Positions 35,630-45,901 of a stretch of 64,000 nt of DNA are shown here, one piece after another. Where the stretch lies: contig NZ_CABPSH010000015.1 of assembly GCF_902459725.1 (NCBI RefSeq), positions 1-64,000 of the forward strand, written 5' to 3'. The number at the start of each line of letters is the position of its first letter. Within the stretch, counting starts at the first letter, position 1. The notes under the pieces are model-generated. The model did not search any database. It was not told where the DNA came from and worked only from the letters and a program-made list of their open reading frames with translations. Origin of the DNA: Pandoraea eparura (GTDB lineage: Bacteria > Pseudomonadota > Gammaproteobacteria > Burkholderiales > Burkholderiaceae). The translations under genes and the position numbers were made by a program.

Positions 35630-36964
35630 ATGCGACGAGTTGGCTTGATTTTCTCCCTGAACGACCCGCGCTGGGGGCGGGACGGCGGCGGCGATACGCC
35701 GTCCGGTAATCAGGAGCCGAACCGCCCCGATCGTGCGAACACGCCGAATTCGCAGGATCAGAAGGAGCCGCCTCGCGGACCACAAGGTCCGCAGCAGGAT
35801 GACCCGCCCGATCTCGACGAGCTGTGGCGCGATTTCAATCGGCGTCTTAACAGTATCTTCGGCCGCAAGGGCGGCGGGAGCGGTAACGGCGGCTCGAATA
35901 ATCTTTCCGGCGGCTCGCGTGGCTCTGGCATCGGCGTTGGCGTCGTCGTCGCGCTGGCGTTCCTGATCTGGCTGGCCACTGGCGTCTTCATCGTCCAGGA
36001 AGGGCAGGTCGGCGTCGTCACGCAATTCGGCAAGTACAAGTACACGACAACCTCGGGTATCCAGTGGCGTCTGCCGTACCCGTTCCAGTCGGTCGAGGTC
36101 GTCAATATGTCGCAGATTCGTTCGGTCGAAATCGGCCGTTCGAACACGATCCGCGATACCGACCTGAAGGACTCGTCGATGCTCACGGGCGATGAAAACA
36201 TCATCGACGTGCGCTTTGCCGTGCAATACCGCATCAAGGATGCGACTGAGTTCCTCTTCAATAACGTGGACGCCGAATCGTCGGTGAACCTGGCCGCGCA
36301 AACGGCGGTGCGCGAGATTGTCGGCAAGAGCAACATGGACTTCGTGCTCTACGCCGGGCGTGAAGAGATCGCCAACGAACTCGTCACGTCGATCCAACGC
36401 ATTCTCGACAGCTACAAGACCGGCATCCTGGTCACGAGCGTGACGATGCAGAGCGTGCAGCCGCCCGAACAGGTGCAGGCCGCCTTCGACGACGCCGTGA
36501 AGGCAGGGCAGGATCTGGAGCGCGCGAAGAACGAAGCGCAGGCCTATGCCAATGACGTGATTCCGCGCGCCAAGGGAACCGCGTCGCGCTTGACGGAAGA
36601 GGCGGCCGGGTACAAGGCGCGCGTCGTGTCGCAGGCACAGGGCGATGCCGATCGCTTCAAGTCGGTGCAGGAAGCCTATGCCAAGGCGCCGGCCGTCATT
36701 CGCGAGCGCATGTATCTCGACACGATGCAGCAAATCTACTCGCGTACCACGAAGGTCATGGTGGATTCGAAGAACAACAGCCTGTTGTATCTGCCGTTGG
36801 ACAAGATCATGGAGCGTTCGCGTGGCGACGTGTCGGCCCCCGCACCGGCCTCTGGCGCGGGCACGGGCAAGGCTGGGGGTGCACCCGGCGCCGACGACAA
36901 CAGCGATGTTGACCATGATCGATCGCGCGCGGCACTGCGCAACCGCGACCGCGATTCACGCTAA
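35630..36964 (+). CDS. hflK: FtsH protease activity modulator HflK
   Basis: This 444-residue protein has a Gly/Pro/Asp-rich cytoplasmic N-terminus ('FSLNDPRWGRDGGG'), a membrane segment ('GVVVALAFLIWLATGVFIV') and an SPFH/band-7 domain. With HflC it forms the large periplasmic cage that holds FtsH. Start ATG 35630 has AAGAG upstream; ATG 35612 is an alternative. hflC follows 12 bases later. Confidence 0.95.
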   Translation: MRRVGLIFSLNDPRWGRDGGGDTPSGNQEPNRPDRANTPNSQDQKEPPRGPQGPQQDDPPDLDELWRDFNRRLNSIFGRKGGGSGNGGSNNLSGGSRGSGIGVGVVVALAFLIWLATGVFIVQEGQVGVVTQFGKYKYTTTSGIQWRLPYPFQSVEVVNMSQIRSVEIGRSNTIRDTDLKDSSMLTGDENIIDVRFAVQYRIKDATEFLFNNVDAESSVNLAAQTAVREIVGKSNMDFVLYAGREEIANELVTSIQRILDSYKTGILVTSVTMQSVQPPEQVQAAFDDAVKAGQDLERAKNEAQAYANDVIPRAKGTASRLTEEAAGYKARVVSQAQGDADRFKSVQEAYAKAPAVIRERMYLDTMQQIYSRTTKVMVDSKNNSLLYLPLDKIMERSRGDVSAPAPASGAGTGKAGGAPGADDNSDVDHDRSRAALRNRDRDSR

Positions 36965-36976
36965 GGGGATAAGCGC

Positions 36977-37876
36977 ATGAACCGTATTGGAACCGTTATT
37001 GTCGCGCTGATCGTGTTGTTGATCGTGCTTGCCTCGACCATGTTCGTGGTGGATCAGCGCCGTTATGCCGTGGTGTTTTCGCTGGGCGAGATCAAGGACG
37101 TCTACAGCGAGCCCGGCCTGAAATTCAAGTTGCCGCCGCCGCTCCAGACCGTGCTGTATCTGGACAAGCGCATCATGACCATCGACAACCCCGAGCCGGA
37201 GCGTTTCATCACGGCCGAGAAAAAGAACCTGATCGTCGATTCGTACGTGAAATGGCGCATTATCGATCCGCGCAAGTTCTACGTGAGCTTCAAGGGGGAT
37301 AGCCGCCTCGCGCAGGATCGCCTGACGCAGCAGATTCGCTCGGCGTTGCAGGAAGCGTTCACCAAACGCACCGTGACAGAAGTTGTGTCGTCGCAGCGCG
37401 ATCAGGTGATGCAGTGGGTCAAGCAGAAGGTCGGCGAAGACGCCGCGCAAGTCGGCATCGAGATCGTCGACGTGCGCATGCGCCGCGTCGACCTGGCCGC
37501 GGGCATCAGCGATTCGGTCTATAGCCGGATGGCGGCCGAGCGCAAGCGCGTGGCGAACGAGTTGCGTTCGACCGGTGCGGCCGAGGCCGAGCAGATTCGC
37601 GCCGATGCCGACCGCCAGCGCGACGTGGTGGTGGCCGAAGCCTATGCCAAGGCACAGCAGGTCAAGGGGGAGGGCGATGCCACGGCTGCCGGTATCTACG
37701 CGCAGGCGTTTGGCCGTGATCCGCAGTTTGCCCAGTTCTATCAGAGCCTTGAAGCGTACAAGGCGACCTTCCGCGACAAGCGCGACGTGATCATCGCCGA
37801 TCCGAACAGCGATTTCTTCCGATTCATGCGCAGTGCCGGCGGTGCTGGCGCGCCGGCCGGAAAAGCGGGAAAATAG
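36977..37876 (+). CDS. hflC: FtsH protease activity modulator HflC
   Basis: This 299-residue SPFH/band-7 protein has an N-terminal membrane anchor ('VIVALIVLLIVLASTMFVV') and the HflC signature 'DQRRYAVVFSLGEIKDV', 'VDVRMRRVDL' and 'FYQSLEAYKATF'. It is the partner of HflK. A strong terminator follows the stop. Confidence 0.96.
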   Translation: MNRIGTVIVALIVLLIVLASTMFVVDQRRYAVVFSLGEIKDVYSEPGLKFKLPPPLQTVLYLDKRIMTIDNPEPERFITAEKKNLIVDSYVKWRIIDPRKFYVSFKGDSRLAQDRLTQQIRSALQEAFTKRTVTEVVSSQRDQVMQWVKQKVGEDAAQVGIEIVDVRMRRVDLAAGISDSVYSRMAAERKRVANELRSTGAAEAEQIRADADRQRDVVVAEAYAKAQQVKGEGDATAAGIYAQAFGRDPQFAQFYQSLEAYKATFRDKRDVIIADPNSDFFRFMRSAGGAGAPAGKAGK

Positions 37877-37898
37877 CGCTCTTGACATCCGAGTAGCA

Positions 37899-37934
37899 GC
37901 CACCGCCCGCGTCAATCGCGGGCGGTGGCATTTT
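37899..37934 (+). terminator. Terminator after hflC
   Basis: A perfect thirteen-pair stem (37899-37911 with 37917-37929) with loop TCAAT is followed by ATTTT. It sits directly before the small DUF2065 gene and would limit read-through into hisZ and purA. Confidence 0.75.
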
Positions 37935-37947
37935 GGCCGAGTCCCCT

Positions 37948-38139
37948 GTGAGCACCAGCACAATCCTTCTCGCTTTGGCCCTCATGCTGATCGTCGAGGG
38001 AATGTTTCCGTTTGTCGCGCCAGACCGGTGGCGGCAAAGTTTTCGTAAAATAACGGAAATGCCGTCCGGCCAGATTCGTTTCTTCGGTTTGGCCGCCGTC
38101 TCGCTGGGGCTGATTCTGATGCTGCTGGCCGACCACTAA
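37948..38139 (+). CDS. DUF2065 family small membrane protein
   Basis: This is a 63-residue protein with two membrane segments (about residues 5-22 and 45-60) joined by a basic loop '[12 protein letters not shown]'. This is the YjeT/DUF2065 pattern, and in many Proteobacteria such a gene lies just after hflC and before purA or hisZ. Function is unknown. I take GTG 37948 as the start; TTG 37933 is also in frame but lies in the terminator tail. Confidence 0.85.
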   Translation: MSTSTILLALALMLIVEGMFPFVAPDRWRQSFRKITEMPSGQIRFFGLAAVSLGLILMLLADH

Positions 38140-38177
38140 AAGGCGCTTTCACGCGCCGCCTGAATACCGAAATACCC

Positions 38178-39338
38178 ATGCCGAACTGGCTACTCCCTGA
38201 AAATATCGCCGACGTGCTGCCGTCCGAGGCGCGCAAGATTGAAGATCTGCGCCGGCTCATGCTCGATCGTTTCCGTACCTACGGCTACGAACTCGTGATG
38301 CCGCCGATGCTCGAGTACGTCGAGTCGCTGCTGACCGGCACCGGTCACGACCTCGATCTGCGTACGTTCAAGCTCGTCGACCAGCTCTCTGGACGTACCA
38401 TGGGTCTGCGCGCAGACATCACGCCGCAGATCGCCCGTATCGACGCCCATTTGCTCAATCGAAAGGGGGTGACGCGTCTGTGCTACGCGGGGAGTGTGCT
38501 GTTCACGCGTCCGCGTAACCTGCTGGCGACGCGCGAGCCGTTCCAGATCGGTGCCGAAATCTTTGGGCACAGCGGGCTGGAAGCCGATCTCGAGATCCAG
38601 GAGCTGCTGCTGTATTGCCTGCAACTGGCCGGTTTGAAGAAGATTCGTATCGATTTGTGCCACGCGGGCGTGCTAGAAGCGCTGATCGACGGCGTGCCGG
38701 CCGCCGAGGCAGTCGAGAGCGAGCTGTTCGGGGCGCTGGCCACCAAGGACGTGCCGCAGCTCGACGCGTTGACGCGCGACCTTCCGGCGAACCTGCGCGA
38801 CGCGCTGCTCGCGCTGACCACCCTGTATGGCGAGCCAGCCGAGACACTGGCGCGTGCCCGAAAGGCATTGCCGGACCTGCCCGGCGTCAAGGCGGCACTC
38901 GACGATCTGGCCTATCTGGCCGCGGCGCAGGGCAAGGACGGCCAAGCTGTCCTGTCGATTGACCTGGCCGATTTGCGCGGCTATCAGTACCACAGCGGCG
39001 TGATGTTCGCGGCCTATGTCGATGGCATCCCGAATGCAATTGCACGCGGTGGGCGTTACGACAAGGTAGGGCAGGCGTTCGGTCGAGACCGTCCGGCAAC
39101 GGGCTTTTCGTTGGATTTGCGTGAGTTGGCGGCAATTTCGCCGATCGAAGCGCGGAGTAACGCAATTTTGGCGCCAGCCGACGACGTGCCGGGGTTGCGC
39201 GCCAAGATCGACAGCCTGCGCAACGCCGGCGAAGTCGTCATCCGTATGCTGCCGGGCCACGACCAGGACTTCGAGGAGTTCACGGGCGACCGCGTTCTCG
39301 TCGAAAAAGATGGCCAGTGGGTTGTGACACCCCGGTGA
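38178..39338 (+). CDS. hisZ: ATP phosphoribosyltransferase regulatory subunit HisZ
   Basis: This 386-residue protein resembles the catalytic core of HisS ('[24 protein letters not shown]', '[25 protein letters not shown]') but lacks the tRNA-binding domain. This is HisZ, which pairs with the short form of HisG to start histidine synthesis. It lies before purA as in other betaproteobacteria. Confidence 0.94.
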   Translation: MPNWLLPENIADVLPSEARKIEDLRRLMLDRFRTYGYELVMPPMLEYVESLLTGTGHDLDLRTFKLVDQLSGRTMGLRADITPQIARIDAHLLNRKGVTRLCYAGSVLFTRPRNLLATREPFQIGAEIFGHSGLEADLEIQELLLYCLQLAGLKKIRIDLCHAGVLEALIDGVPAAEAVESELFGALATKDVPQLDALTRDLPANLRDALLALTTLYGEPAETLARARKALPDLPGVKAALDDLAYLAAAQGKDGQAVLSIDLADLRGYQYHSGVMFAAYVDGIPNAIARGGRYDKVGQAFGRDRPATGFSLDLRELAAISPIEARSNAILAPADDVPGLRAKIDSLRNAGEVVIRMLPGHDQDFEEFTGDRVLVEKDGQWVVTPR

Positions 39339-39382
39339 CCATCGCTGAAAAAAGCGGCACTAGCCTACGCCAACACGGGTAG

Positions 39383-40753
<1,371 letters not shown>

Positions 40754-40780
40754 AATACGCAAGCGTTGGCAAAGCACACC

Positions 40781-41317
40781 ATGAATCTGCCCCAGAACGA
40801 CGATAAGAACCTTTGGGTCTCGTGGGACGAGTATCACCGGCTCATCGAGCGCCTGGCGCTCAAGGTCTACGAGTCCAACTGGAAATTCGACAAGATCCTG
40901 TGTCTGGCCCGTGGTGGTTTGCGTGTGGGCGATCAACTCGCACGCATCTATGACGTGCCGCTCGCGATTCTGGCGACCAGTTCGTATCGCGAAGCCGAAG
41001 GCACCGTTCGCGGCGACCTCGATATCGCGCAATTCATCACCATCACACGCGGCGAACTGGAAGGGCGAGTGCTGCTGGTCGACGATCTGGTCGATTCGGG
41101 CGTGACACTCGAGCGCGTTGGAAAGCACCTCAAAGAGCGTTTCCCGAAGGTGACCGACGTGCGCTCGGCAGTGCTGTGGCACAAGGCGTGTTCGAAGGTG
41201 GCGCCCGATTACGCAGTCGATTTCCTACCGACAAATCCGTGGATTCACCAGCCGTTCGAAGAGTACGACACGCTGCGTCCCCACAACTTGTCTGCGTGGA
41301 TCAAGCGCGGAACCTGA
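40781..41317 (+). CDS. Phosphoribosyltransferase (purine salvage type)
   Basis: This 178-residue PRTase has the PRPP-binding motif 'RVLLVDDLVDSGVTL' and a hood region like xanthine/hypoxanthine enzymes ('ILCLARGGLRVGDQLARIYDVPL'). Placed after purA, it probably salvages a purine base or serves nucleotide balance; the exact base is not clear. ATG 40781 is chosen over TTG 40766. A terminator follows. Confidence 0.85.
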   Translation: MNLPQNDDKNLWVSWDEYHRLIERLALKVYESNWKFDKILCLARGGLRVGDQLARIYDVPLAILATSSYREAEGTVRGDLDIAQFITITRGELEGRVLLVDDLVDSGVTLERVGKHLKERFPKVTDVRSAVLWHKACSKVAPDYAVDFLPTNPWIHQPFEEYDTLRPHNLSAWIKRGT

Positions 41318-41379
41318 GCGGTTCCGCACCGGCTGGATGTGTCGCGAGGCGGCGTCCGGCAGGGGAAAGCTCCGACAAT

Positions 41380-41419
41380 CAGGCGGTGGCATCGCAAGAT
41401 GCGCCGCCTGTTTTGTTTT
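41380..41419 (+). terminator. Terminator after the phosphoribosyltransferase gene
   Basis: CAGGCGG (41380-41386) pairs with CCGCCTG (41404-41410), with an inner GCATC/GATGC stem, followed by TTTTGTTTT. It ends the long rightward block. Confidence 0.85.
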
Positions 41420-41528
41420 GGCGTGCGTCTTTGATGCGTAGGCGCCTGATGGTGGCGTGACGGCACGACGGCACCACCCCGCGGTGGTCCAACGCCTGGG
41501 GTGACGGATGGCGTGGATCCTGCGTCAC

Positions 41529-41566
41529 GATGAACAACGGGCGCACAGAGGCGCCCGTTGTTCATC
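41529..41566. terminator. Long perfect hairpin near the 3' end of prlC
   Basis: GATGAACAACGGGCGC (41529-41544) pairs without mismatch with the complement at 41551-41566, loop ACAGAG. It lies 20 bases past the prlC stop (minus strand). T residues behind it are few on both strands, so it may stabilise or end either transcript. Confidence 0.5.
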
Positions 41567-41585
41567 GCTGACGTCGGTCAGGACG

Positions 41586-43664
41586 TCAGCTTGCCGACAT
41601 CCCACTGTGACGCAGTAACGCATCGACTTCCGGTGCACGACCGCGGAACGCAATGAACGACGCCATCGCTTCGCGACTGCCGCCCACCGCGAGAATTTCG
41701 TCGCGATAGCGGGCGCCCGTGGCCGTGTCCAGGATCGAGCCGCTGACTTGCGCCGCTTCCTCGAATGCCGCGTACGCGTCCGCGGACAGCACTTCGGCCC
41801 ACTTGTAGCTGTAATAGCCAGCGGCGTAGCCGCCCGCGAAGATATGGCTGAATGTGTTCGGCCAACGCGAGAAGTCTGGCTGAGGTGTGACGTGCAATCG
41901 ATTGTTGATGCGTTGGGAAAGCGCCAGTACCGACTCCTTGCCGTGCGGGTCGAAATCGTAATGCAGATGCATGTCGAAGTCGGAGAAGACCAACTGGCGC
42001 AGCATCATCAGACCGCTCTGGAAATTGCGGGCGGCCAACATCTTTTCGAACAGGGCGCGCGGCAGCGGGGCACCGGTCTCCACGTGTGCCGTCATGTGCT
42101 CGAGTACGTCCCATTCCCAGCAGAAGTTCTCCATGAACTGGGACGGCAACTCGACGGCATCCCACTCGACGCCATTGATGCCCGCGACGCCGGCATCTTC
42201 CACTTGCGTGAGCATGTGATGCAGGCCATGGCCGAATTCATGGAACAGCGTGATGACGTCGTCATGCGGCAGCAGCGCGGGCTTGTCGCCGACGGGGGCG
42301 GGGAAGTTGCACACAAGGTATGCCACCGGCGTTTGCAGCGTGCCGTTGTGCAGGCGCTTGCGCGTGCGGGCACTGTCCATCCAGGCGCCGCCGCGCTTGC
42401 CTTCGCGCGCAAACAAATCCATATAGAACTGCGCCACCAGTTCGCCATCGCGCTCGATGCGGAAAAAGCGCACGTCCGGATGCCAGGTTTCGGCATCTTG
42501 CGGGCGAATCGTCACGCCGAACAACGTGCCGGCCACGCGGAACAGGCCGTCAAGCACCTTGGGCAACGGGAAATATTGGCGGACTTCCGATTCCGAGAAA
42601 TCGTAGCGTTGCTGGCGCAGCTTCTCCGATGCGTAAGCCGTGTCCCACGGTTGCAGCGTGTCGATACCAAGCGAGGCGGCGGCGAACGCTTGCAGTTCGG
42701 CCCAGTCTTGCTCGGCGTACGGTCGCGCACGATGCGCGAGGTCTTCGAGAAACGCGAGGACTTGCGCCGGCGATTCCGCCATCTTGGGTTCGAGCGACAC
42801 CTCGGCGTAGTTCTTGAAGCCGAGCATCTGTGCTTCCTCGCGACGCAGCGCGAGTTGCTCGACAACGATCTCGGTGTTGTCCCAGTCAGGCTCGCCGTCG
42901 CCAAATTGTGGGCCGAGTTCCGACGCACGGGTGACGTTGGCGCGATACAACTGTTCGCGAAGCGCGCGGTTGTCGGCGTACTGCAGCACCGGGAAGTAGG
43001 ACGGAAAGTGCAGCGTGAATTTCCAGCCGTCGAGGCCGTCGCGCTCGGCAGCGGCGCGGGCCGCGGCCTTGTCGTCGTCGGGCAGGCCGGCGAGTGTCGG
43101 CTCGTCGGTCACGACAACCGAGAACTTGTTGGTGGCGTCGAGCACATGATCCGAGAAGCGTTTGGCGAGGCTGGCCTGGGCTTCCTGGATCTCGGCGAAT
43201 CGCGGTTTCTGGTCTTCGGGGAGTTCGGCGCCGCCCAGACGGAAGCCGCGCATCTCGTTATCGAGGATCTTCTTGCGCGCCGGCGAAAGATCGGCGAATT
43301 CTTGACCGGCCGCAATCGCCTTGTACTTTTCGAACAGCGCCAGGTTCTGACCGACGCTCGCGGAGAATTCGGTCACGCGCGGTAGGTTGTCGCCGTAGGC
43401 CGCACGAAGCGCGGGGGTGTCGGCGACGGCGTTCAGGTGTCCAACAATTTCCCAAGCGCGGCCCAAGCCTTCGGTGCCATCTTCCACGGCGTCGAGAATG
43501 TTGGCCCAGGTCGGCGGCGTGGTGGGATCCGCGGCCAGGTCCACAGCCGCACGCGCCTGCGCCAGGAGCACGTCGACGGCGGGCGTCACATGTTCGGGGC
43601 GGATCTCGGCAAAACGGGGGAGTCCCTCGATATCGAGCAGAGGGTTGGTTTGCGGCGTATTCAT
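41586..43664 (-). CDS. prlC: Oligopeptidase A (M3 family metallopeptidase)
   Basis: This 692-residue M3 peptidase has its zinc motif H-E-F-G-H at about residue 475 ('TLFHEFGHGLHHML') and the distal glutamate region behind it. It degrades signal peptides and short peptides in the cytoplasm. ATG at 43664 is preferred because 'MNTPQTNPLLD' matches the family amino end; a GTG 15 bases upstream is in frame. folD lies upstream on the same strand. Confidence 0.95.
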   Translation of the reverse strand: MNTPQTNPLLDIEGLPRFAEIRPEHVTPAVDVLLAQARAAVDLAADPTTPPTWANILDAVEDGTEGLGRAWEIVGHLNAVADTPALRAAYGDNLPRVTEFSASVGQNLALFEKYKAIAAGQEFADLSPARKKILDNEMRGFRLGGAELPEDQKPRFAEIQEAQASLAKRFSDHVLDATNKFSVVVTDEPTLAGLPDDDKAAARAAAERDGLDGWKFTLHFPSYFPVLQYADNRALREQLYRANVTRASELGPQFGDGEPDWDNTEIVVEQLALRREEAQMLGFKNYAEVSLEPKMAESPAQVLAFLEDLAHRARPYAEQDWAELQAFAAASLGIDTLQPWDTAYASEKLRQQRYDFSESEVRQYFPLPKVLDGLFRVAGTLFGVTIRPQDAETWHPDVRFFRIERDGELVAQFYMDLFAREGKRGGAWMDSARTRKRLHNGTLQTPVAYLVCNFPAPVGDKPALLPHDDVITLFHEFGHGLHHMLTQVEDAGVAGINGVEWDAVELPSQFMENFCWEWDVLEHMTAHVETGAPLPRALFEKMLAARNFQSGLMMLRQLVFSDFDMHLHYDFDPHGKESVLALSQRINNRLHVTPQPDFSRWPNTFSHIFAGGYAAGYYSYKWAEVLSADAYAAFEEAAQVSGSILDTATGARYRDEILAVGGSREAMASFIAFRGRAPEVDALLRHSGMSAS

Positions 43665-43843
43665 GCGTTCGTTGTCCACGGGGAGGGGCTTACGAAGAGT
43701 GTGGGGGCATCCGGTCCAATTTTCCAGTCGTTTTTTTCAACCGGCACGATTGGAACGGCGGGCGGTGCAATCGTCGCAACGCGCTTTCCGGCGTGTATTC
43801 AACAGGTTGCGCCAGTGGCTGCGGCACAGGTCCACATGTGGCG

Positions 43844-43877
43844 AGGGCGCGCGCGACCTGCCGGTCGGGCGCGCCCT
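43844..43877 (-). terminator. GC-rich hairpin between folD and prlC
   Basis: A fifteen-pair stem with one mismatch (43844-43858 with 43863-43877) and loop TGCC stands just past the folD stop. There is no T-run. It may separate folD from prlC or protect the folD mRNA end. Confidence 0.4.
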
Positions 43878-43920
43878 GCGTGAAGCGCGGCGCTGTGGTG
43901 CGCTTGGGGCGGTCTGGCGA

Positions 43921-44775
43921 TCAGGCGCCCAGGGTGCGTTCTGCAGCCTCGAGCGTATTGACGAGCAGCATGGTGATGGTCATCGGGCCTACGCCGCCCG
44001 GCACTGGCGTGATGTAGCCGGCCACGTCCTTGACGCCGTTGAAGTCGACGTCGCCGCACAGCTTGCCGTTGTCGTCACGGTTCATGCCGACGTCGATCAC
44101 CGCCGCACCCGGTTTGACCATGTCCGCCGTGACGATATTGCGCTTGCCCACGGCAGCGACGATCACGTCGGCGTTGCGGGTGTGCGCGGCCAGATCGCGC
44201 GTCTTGCTGTTGCAGATGGTGACAGTAGCGCCGGCCTGGAGCAGCATCATGGCCATCGGCTTGCCGACAATGTTCGACGCACCGATTACCACAGCCACCG
44301 CCCCGCGCAGCGGAAAATCCACGGATTCGAGCATCTTCATGCAGCCATACGGCGTGCACGGACGGAACAGCGGTGCCCCCGTCATCAGGGCGCCGGCATT
44401 CGACACGTGAAAGCCGTCAACGTCTTTTTCCGGTGCAATGGCTTCGAGCACCTTGTGGCTGTCGATGTGCTTCGGCAGGGGAAGTTGGACGAGGATGCCG
44501 TTGATCTTTGGATCGCGGTTGAGTTCATCGATGCGCGCGAGCAGGGCGCTTTCCGTCAGATCGGCCGGATAGCGATCGAGCGACGAGTACAGGCCGTTGT
44601 CTTCGCATGCCTTGACCTTGTTGCGCACGTAGACCTGGCTGGCCGGATCCTCGCCAACCAGCACCACGGCGAGGCCGGGCTGGTGGCCGCGGGTGGTCAG
44701 GGCGGCAGCACGGGTGGCAACTTCGGCGCGAATACGTTTGGCGAGGGCGTTGCCGTCGATGAGGGTGGCGGTCAT
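43921..44775 (-). CDS. folD: Methylenetetrahydrofolate dehydrogenase/cyclohydrolase FolD
   Basis: This is a 284-residue protein with the FolD marks '[22 protein letters not shown]' (with the catalytic lysine), '[12 protein letters not shown]', '[11 protein letters not shown]' and the NADP loop '[17 protein letters not shown]'. It makes 10-formyl-THF from methylene-THF. The start complement lies at 44773-44775. A perfect TATAAT and a 10-pair hairpin lie upstream. Confidence 0.96.
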   Translation of the reverse strand: MTATLIDGNALAKRIRAEVATRAAALTTRGHQPGLAVVLVGEDPASQVYVRNKVKACEDNGLYSSLDRYPADLTESALLARIDELNRDPKINGILVQLPLPKHIDSHKVLEAIAPEKDVDGFHVSNAGALMTGAPLFRPCTPYGCMKMLESVDFPLRGAVAVVIGASNIVGKPMAMMLLQAGATVTICNSKTRDLAAHTRNADVIVAAVGKRNIVTADMVKPGAAVIDVGMNRDDNGKLCGDVDFNGVKDVAGYITPVPGGVGPMTITMLLVNTLEAAERTLGA

Positions 44776-44830
44776 GATGCGTGGATATCGTAGGGAGGAA
44801 GGGGGCTGGCCCGAAGGGCCGGATACGGCA

Positions 44831-44856
44831 GCGACAGTCAGGCGGGTGACTGTCGC
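44831..44856 (-). promoter_or_regulatory. Perfect hairpin at the predicted 5' end of folD mRNA
   Basis: GCGACAGTCA (44831-44840) pairs perfectly with TGACTGTCGC (44847-44856), loop GGCGGG. It starts within a few bases of the transcription start expected from the -10 at 44866-44871. It could protect the 5' end, act as an operator, or control translation. Confidence 0.5.
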
Positions 44857-44865
44857 AAAGACCGT

Positions 44866-44871
44866 ATTATA
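44866..44871 (-). promoter_or_regulatory. Minus-strand -10 element for folD
   Basis: On the minus strand these bases read TATAAT, a perfect sigma-70 -10. No good -35 is seen 16-18 bases further upstream, so activity may depend on an activator. The start would lie near 44859 and the leader would be about 85 bases. Confidence 0.55.
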
Positions 44872-45013
44872 ACGGCGCGCCGCACCGTGCGGGAGGTTGG
44901 GGTGGCGGGCGGCGCGGGGGCGGCCTGTGAGCCGACGGCGGGCGTGGCGGGGCGAAAAGACAGACTCCCTTGGCACGGTGCGGCCGTTGCGCCAACGTGC
45001 TACGGCGCGCCCC

Positions 45014-45058
45014 GCCTCAAGTGCCTCAAGTGCCTCAAGTGCCTCAAGTGACTCAAGC
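45014..45058. repeat. 9-bp tandem repeat, GCCTCAAGT
   Basis: Four perfect copies of GCCTCAAGT (45014-45049) are followed by one degenerate copy (GACTCAAGC). It lies upstream of the folD promoter and downstream of the response regulator gene. The 9-base unit length is the same as in the array before rlmD, but the sequence is different. Confidence 0.85.
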
Positions 45059-45215
45059 GCCTTTGAGGCAGCCGCTGAGCAGGGGGGCTGATGCCGCCCA
45101 TAGCGTGTCGTTGGCGGGCAACGACACACCGTCGCAACGGGGCGCGACGCTACCGAACGCTACCGGTCGTTGCGCCGGCGCTCCGGGGCTCCGGTACCCC
45201 GGAATCTCCGCCCGT

Positions 45216-45236
45216 CGCCTGACGCGATGTCAGGCG
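45216..45236 (-). terminator. Hairpin after the FixJ-like gene
   Basis: CGCCTGAC (45216-45223) pairs with GTCAGGCG (45229-45236) around a five-base loop. It lies 20 bases past the stop of the minus-strand regulator gene. No T-run follows, so it is a weak terminator candidate. Confidence 0.4.
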
Positions 45237-45256
45237 TACGGCGCTCGGCGACTCGG

Positions 45257-45901
45257 TCAGGGGCGAGGCGATGCGCCGGAGCGTTTCGAGAGCGCCAGGC
45301 GGAGCAGGTCGGCAACCGTATTGACGTTGAGCTTCTCCATGATGTTGGCGCGGTGTGCTTCGACGGTCTTGATGCTGATGCCCAGATCGTCGGCAATCTG
45401 TTTGTTCAGGCGACCGGCAATAATGCGCTCGAGCACCTGATGTTCGCGACTCGTGAGCTTGGACAGCAGGTCCTCGGCGGCTTGCAGCTCGCGTTGGCTG
45501 CTGGCGTCTTGCCGCGCTTTCGCGAGCATTCGCTCGACTTGGGAGCGCAGTTCCGCTTCATCGAAAGGCTTTTCGATGAAGTCCATTGCACCTTTTTTCA
45601 TCGTGTCGACCGCCATCGGCACGTCGCCATGGCCCGTCACGAAGATGATGGGGATGTTGAACCGGTTCTCGACCAGTTTCTCCTGAAGCTCCAGGCCGCT
45701 CATGCCGGGCATGCGGACATCCAGAATCAGGCAGCCAAGCTGATGTCCGTTGTAGTGCGAAAGGAATTCCTCGGCGCTGGCAAAGCCGCGCACGTGGTAG
45801 CCATTGGCCTCGAGTAGCCAGCGAAGCGAGTCGCGGACCGCTTCGTCGTCATCGACAACAAAGACGGTTTCTTGTTCGATAGTGGTATTGGGTGTCGTCA
45901 T
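45257..45901 (-). CDS. Response regulator, FixJ family
   Basis: This is a 214-residue two-domain regulator. The receiver has the acidic pair in 'VFVVDDDEA', phospho-acceptor D61 in 'LILDVRMPGMSG', T in 'FVTGHGD' and K in 'FIEKPFDEAEL'. A LuxR-type helix-turn-helix follows ('LNKQIADDLGISIKTVEAHRANIMEKL'). It is the partner of the sensor kinase whose gene overlaps it by four bases (45898-45901). In Burkholderia a like-placed pair has been called FixLJ and linked to oxygen, biofilm and virulence; I infer a similar role only from type and location next to aceE. Confidence 0.92.
   Translation of the reverse strand: MTTPNTTIEQETVFVVDDDEAVRDSLRWLLEANGYHVRGFASAEEFLSHYNGHQLGCLILDVRMPGMSGLELQEKLVENRFNIPIIFVTGHGDVPMAVDTMKKGAMDFIEKPFDEAELRSQVERMLAKARQDASSQRELQAAEDLLSKLTSREHQVLERIIAGRLNKQIADDLGISIKTVEAHRANIMEKLNVNTVADLLRLALSKRSGASPRP

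Larger units (their letters stand above)
44776..45256. other. Intergenic region between folD and the response regulator gene
   Basis: These 481 bases hold the folD promoter and hairpin near the left end, a 9-bp repeat array at 45014-45058 and a small hairpin at 45216-45236. No gene is supported; plus-strand frames across the repeats are low complexity. Confidence 0.5.
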
